This document shows, piece by piece, positions 22,038-27,500 of a stretch of DNA of 27,500 nt. Numbering within the stretch: the stretch's first letter is position 1; each line of letters begins with the position of its first letter. The stretch is from positions 1-27,500 of the forward strand of contig MCFG01000397.1 of the NCBI GenBank assembly GCA_002104895.1. Reading direction: 5' to 3'. A program made the translations under genes and the position numbers. The notes below the pieces were generated by a model. It was not told the DNA's origin, did not search any database, and saw only the letters and a list, made by a program, of their open reading frames with translations. This stretch comes from Anaeromyces robustus (taxonomy: Eukaryota; Neocallimastigomycota; Neocallimastigomycetes; Neocallimastigales; Neocallimastigaceae).

Positions 22038-23867
22038 TCAAGTATAAGTAAGAAATTCTAAAGTTTTTTCTCTTTCCATTATTTCATTAATGGTTTGCTT
22101 ATCTTCATCATTTAATGAAATTATTTCAACATCACTATCTAATCTTATACATAAAAGACCTGTATCCCAATCATATCCATGATCTTCAAAATAAACTTCA
22201 TAATCTATAAAATCATTAGATGTAATTTTGGAACGTTTTTCTTTTGCAAGACTACCATTCCAAAAAATTAATTTTCCATTTTTCAATTGATGAGCAACAT
22301 GTCCACATATTTTATTTTTAGAAAAATATTTATAATATTCTTTATATTCTTTATCTAATTCACCAATAAATGTACATGGTTTAGTATTCATATGATAAGG
22401 TTGTCTTGCCATATCAAATCCCATCCAAAAGGTTTCTTTATCTCCATAAACTTTTTTATAAATAACTTCTTGTCGTATTTTCTTTTCATTTAATTTACAT
22501 ACTGCTAATAATCCTAAAATATTTTTAGTTTTATGAATTACAACTGTACTAGAATCCATTTCATGTTGAGTTAATTCATTCCAATATCTTAATTTTTTTG
22601 TTTCAGGTAAAGGGTTTTTCATCCATGATTTTAACCATTGAGAACCATCGTGAGGTCCTGGCTCAAGGGTACGATCTCTGAAAAATAAAGTTCCAGTTTT
22701 TTGATAACCAATATCTTCAAAGAGTTCTATTGGATCACGTAAATATACTACATCTGCATCCATCAATATAACTTCCTCAAAACGTGAAGCTAATATTGCA
22801 AAAGGCTTAATAGCCCAACCAGAAATATTTACTATAGAATTATCAAAATAGGTAGAAATATCGGTTAAATAAACATCTTTATAGTCAAGTAACATAATAC
22901 GATTTTGAAATGAAAGATCAGAATCACCATTATAAAAAATTTCTATAGGAAGATCTGAATTTAAAACGTGACGTATAATATCAATAGCACTACTTGCATA
23001 TTTAAAATGTTCATTTCCTGTACACATAACAATTCCTCTTCCTTTCGAAGAAGTTATTATATCACTAAATGTTCGATAATGATGTTGATATAACCATGGA
23101 TATAAAAAATGATGTAACATATTTAATATTTTTTTACTTCCAGTTAAATTATTAATATTTGTTTGTGAAAGAAAAGAGGATTCTTCTATTAACTTCTTTT
23201 TATATCTTAAGAATTTTTTATCATTTCTTTTTTGATTAAGATCAGTAGAAGAGGAAGAATATGTTCCAAATATAGTATGCCAAAGTAAAGTATGAAATTC
23301 TTCCCTACGACTTAATTCCCGTAATTCTGTAGGATCTAAAGGTCTTTGAATTGAATCTATAAACCATTGTTTAACCATAATATCAACTTCATTATCTTCA
23401 GCTTCTTGACTGCTACTTTCATCACTATCATTCAATAAAAGATTTATCAATATACTATCCTTATTTTTATCTTTTTTATTACGATATATATTTGAAAGTG
23501 CTACAATTTTATTATCTTCGTCATTATTACTTTTATGGCTATCCTCGTTATTATTTTCTTTGTTAATTTTATTTTTCTTGTTATTTAAATTAATATGGTC
23601 ATTATTATTATTTACATTATTTAAATTAGAATTAACTTCATCTTTACTATCATTTTTATTATTATTTTTATTATCATTTTTAAAAAGTATCGTACTTGTA
23701 TTATCAATAATTTCTTTTATTTTATTCAATGACAAATTAAAAATATATTTATTATCACTATGACTTAAGTTTAATAAACTTGATATCAAAAAAAATATTA
23801 TTATTAAAAATATTATTCTTTTATTAAACCATATATTTATTGTATTTATTTTTTTTGTATCTTCCAT
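22038..23867 (-). CDS. Type II membrane glycosyltransferase, MNN1-like alpha-1,3-mannosyltransferase family (GT71)
   Basis: Intronless, 609 residues, stop TGA. A short cytoplasmic tail and one transmembrane anchor (about 17-35) give Golgi type II topology. A low-complexity Asn/Asp/Lys stem (about 62-120) leads to the lumenal domain. Catalytic landmarks of the fungal MNN1/MNT (GT71, Mannosyl_trans3) family: GRGIVMCTGNEHFKYA (276-291), LPIEIFYNGD, GWAIKPFAILASRFEEVILM, the metal-binding DAD (370-372, in LMDADVVYLRDP), LFFRDR, QHEMDSSTVVIHK (434-446) and VYGDKETFWMGF (473-484). Sequons include N44, N56, N347 and N537. Family members add alpha-1,3-mannose to N- or O-glycans using GDP-mannose; donor and linkage for this protein are inferred from family. 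It is transcribed divergently from the oxidoreductase gene. The start is the only ATG before the anchor. Confidence 0.93.
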   Translation of the reverse strand: MEDTKKINTINIWFNKRIIFLIIIFFLISSLLNLSHSDNKYIFNLSLNKIKEIIDNTSTILFKNDNKNNNKNDSKDEVNSNLNNVNNNNDHINLNNKKNKINKENNNEDSHKSNNDEDNKIVALSNIYRNKKDKNKDSILINLLLNDSDESSSQEAEDNEVDIMVKQWFIDSIQRPLDPTELRELSRREEFHTLLWHTIFGTYSSSSTDLNQKRNDKKFLRYKKKLIEESSFLSQTNINNLTGSKKILNMLHHFLYPWLYQHHYRTFSDIITSSKGRGIVMCTGNEHFKYASSAIDIIRHVLNSDLPIEIFYNGDSDLSFQNRIMLLDYKDVYLTDISTYFDNSIVNISGWAIKPFAILASRFEEVILMDADVVYLRDPIELFEDIGYQKTGTLFFRDRTLEPGPHDGSQWLKSWMKNPLPETKKLRYWNELTQHEMDSSTVVIHKTKNILGLLAVCKLNEKKIRQEVIYKKVYGDKETFWMGFDMARQPYHMNTKPCTFIGELDKEYKEYYKYFSKNKICGHVAHQLKNGKLIFWNGSLAKEKRSKITSNDFIDYEVYFEDHGYDWDTGLLCIRLDSDVEIISLNDEDKQTINEIMEREKTLEFLTYT

Positions 23868-23889
23868 TTATTTTTAATTTATTATATTT

Positions 23890-23891
<2 letters not shown>

Positions 23892-23961
<70 letters not shown>

Positions 23962-23981
23962 TTGTTTATTTATTTATTCAT

Positions 23982-24016
<35 letters not shown>

Positions 24017-24039
24017 CAATTTATATTTATTTATTTATT

Positions 24040-24086
<47 letters not shown>

Positions 24087-24091
24087 TTCAT
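23892..24091. repeat. (TTTA)n microsatellite, about 200 bp, interrupted
   Basis: Tandem TTTA units with a few substitutions. It begins about 25 bp upstream of the glycosyltransferase start codon, so it probably lies in its 5' UTR or core promoter. Confidence 0.95.
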
Positions 24092-24324
24092 TTGGATAAT
24101 TTTAAAAAGAATAACTTAAAATAATAAAAAGAAAAAAAAAAAAAAAAAGATTAATATTTATTAATCATTTTTTCATCCCAATTTCATTTAATTAAAAAAA
24201 TTAAATTTTATTCATTTATTTGGTATTGGATTATTTTTAATCATTCTTACTAACATTAATATTTTGTTAAAACTTTCTTTAGAACTGTTTTTTTTTTTTT
24301 AATATAAATATAGCTTGTAATAAA

Positions 24325-24346
24325 TAGTTATAATTCATTATAACTA
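24325..24346. promoter_or_regulatory. 22-bp perfect hairpin (9-bp arms, TTCA loop)
   Basis: TAGTTATAA, TTCA, TTATAACTA: arms are exact reverse complements. It lies in the divergent promoter region. Function is not known. Confidence 0.35.
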
Positions 24347-24365
24347 CTATATGACAATATAACAG

Positions 24366-24411
24366 TTTTTTAACTTCCTTTATAACTCTTTTTTAACTTC
24401 ATTTATACTTT
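24366..24411. repeat. 23-bp direct repeat, two copies
   Basis: TTTTTTAACTTCCTTTATAAC at 24366 and TTTTTTAACTTCATTTATAC at 24389, adjacent with period 23. Confidence 0.7.
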
Positions 24412-25231
24412 TTATACATATACATAAAGTAATAATTATTCATGAATCCCGCTTAATATTTTTTCTAATTAATAATAAGTAAAGATAATGATAATATTAA
24501 TTATTAGTATTATATTACTTTTGTAATTTTTTATTACACAAATATATTAATTTAATTATAATATATATATTAATAGTCAATTCATTTATATACAAAAGAA
24601 AAATATATTCATTTGGATACATTATTAATTAATTATTCCACTATATTATTAAAATATTTTTTAAAAAATAAAAAGAATTAAATATATAAAAGCTAGCTAT
24701 CTTATTTAACAAATAAAAAGAAATTATTATTATGTTTTATTCTCTTAAAGATAAAATAATTTTGGAAAATATATATAAATATAAATATAAATATAAACAT
24801 AAATATAAAATATAAATAAAAAAAATTACTTATATAAAAAAAATTAAAACTTGAAAATTCATTTAAAAGGTAATGTAAGAATAATTATAGACAGTATTAA
24901 TTATTATTATAAAATTATTATAAATAATATAATTAAAGGAAATTGAAAATTATTATTATAATAATTTATTATATATCTTGTTTTTTTTTTTTTTTTTTAT
25001 ACAAAAAAATTTAATAAAACAAATATTTAAAAAGTATTTATATTATATATTTATATTATTTTTTTTAAAAAAAAAAAAACTTGTTTATAGTATTTAAATA
25101 TTCAATGTGTGAAATATTTTAATTTAAATTTAAAAAAATAAAAGTAAAATAAATCTATATTAAATATTTATATACATATATACATAAAATAAAATTATAG
25201 TTATAAAATATTAAATAAGAAAAGAAAGAAA

Positions 25232-27374
<2,143 letters not shown>

Positions 27375-27443
27375 TTTCTAAATTGTGATTTCTTTTATCA
27401 TTAAATAATAATAACAAATATTCAATCAAATGAAATATTAAAT

Positions 27444-27449
27444 AATAAA
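27444..27449 (+). terminator. Candidate polyadenylation signal for the oxidoreductase gene
   Basis: AATAAA about 70 bp after the TAG stop. Weak by composition. Confidence 0.35.
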
Positions 27450-27500
27450 AGTTAAAAAATAATAATTTATCTTTTATATATAAATAAATAATTGAAAAAA

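Larger units (their letters stand above)
23868..25231. other. Divergent intergenic region between glycosyltransferase and oxidoreductase genes
   Basis: Both genes should be driven from here. It contains a long (TTTA)n tract next to the glycosyltransferase start, a 22-bp perfect hairpin (24325-24346), a 23-bp direct repeat (24366-24411), a TACTAAC..TTTCTTTAG string at 24248-24282 that resembles a branch point and 3' splice site (possible 5'-UTR intron, unproven), a T run at about 24981-24998 and AT-rich sequence. No ORF is credible. Confidence 0.6.

Noticed and set aside
23840-24124. ORF of repeated LFIY residues
   Set aside because: It is a translation of the (TTTA)n microsatellite; the same holds for 26343-26531.

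Overview
The window reads as nuclear DNA of a dictyostelid social amoeba, most likely Dictyostelium discoideum or a close relative. The signs are extreme A+T content outside genes, short AT-rich GT..AG introns, A-rich sequence before start codons, long AAT-encoded asparagine runs, and dense A/T homopolymers and (TTTA)n, (AAAT)n and (ATT)n microsatellites. I found no tRNA, rRNA, transposon ORF or CRISPR array.

Six protein genes can be assembled. From left to right they are: (1) cct8, the theta subunit of the cytosolic chaperonin TRiC/CCT (minus strand, six exons, 545 codons, 1551-4669); (2) a 1521-residue asparagine-rich protein with an N-terminal domain resembling the mostly fungal DUF7918 family and Cys-containing internal repeats (minus, five exons, 5663-11150); (3) a secreted protein of the DUF4874/DUF4832 type (plus, three exons, 16810-18879); (4) a compact intronless voltage-gated potassium channel (plus, 20455-21474); (5) an intronless type II membrane glycosyltransferase of the MNN1-like GT71 family (minus, 22038-23867); (6) a Gfo/Idh/MocA-type NAD(P)-dependent oxidoreductase (plus, four exons, 25232-27374). 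Genes 5 and 6 are divergent across about 1.4 kb. No pathway links the six genes. They look like independent loci, covering protein folding, secretion and glycosylation, ion transport and metabolism.

The most unusual part is the 5.7-kb stretch without an intact gene between genes 2 and 3 (11151-16809). It holds a decayed fragment of a cyclic-nucleotide-binding domain that still carries a recognisable intron, a second stop-riddled coding-like stretch just downstream, a near-perfect 61-bp palindrome with a DUSE-like element beside it, and long microsatellites. Other points for a second look are the bacterial-looking potassium channel, the Cys repeats in gene 2, a receiver-domain-like fossil in cct8 intron 1, a 3' splice site preceded by an uninterrupted A run in gene 6, an array of overlapping AATAAA motifs after gene 5, and non-TAA stop codons in three consecutive genes.

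Exon boundaries were derived by hand from reading frame, GT/AG sites and protein-family continuity. All joins keep frame, but none is backed by transcript data.
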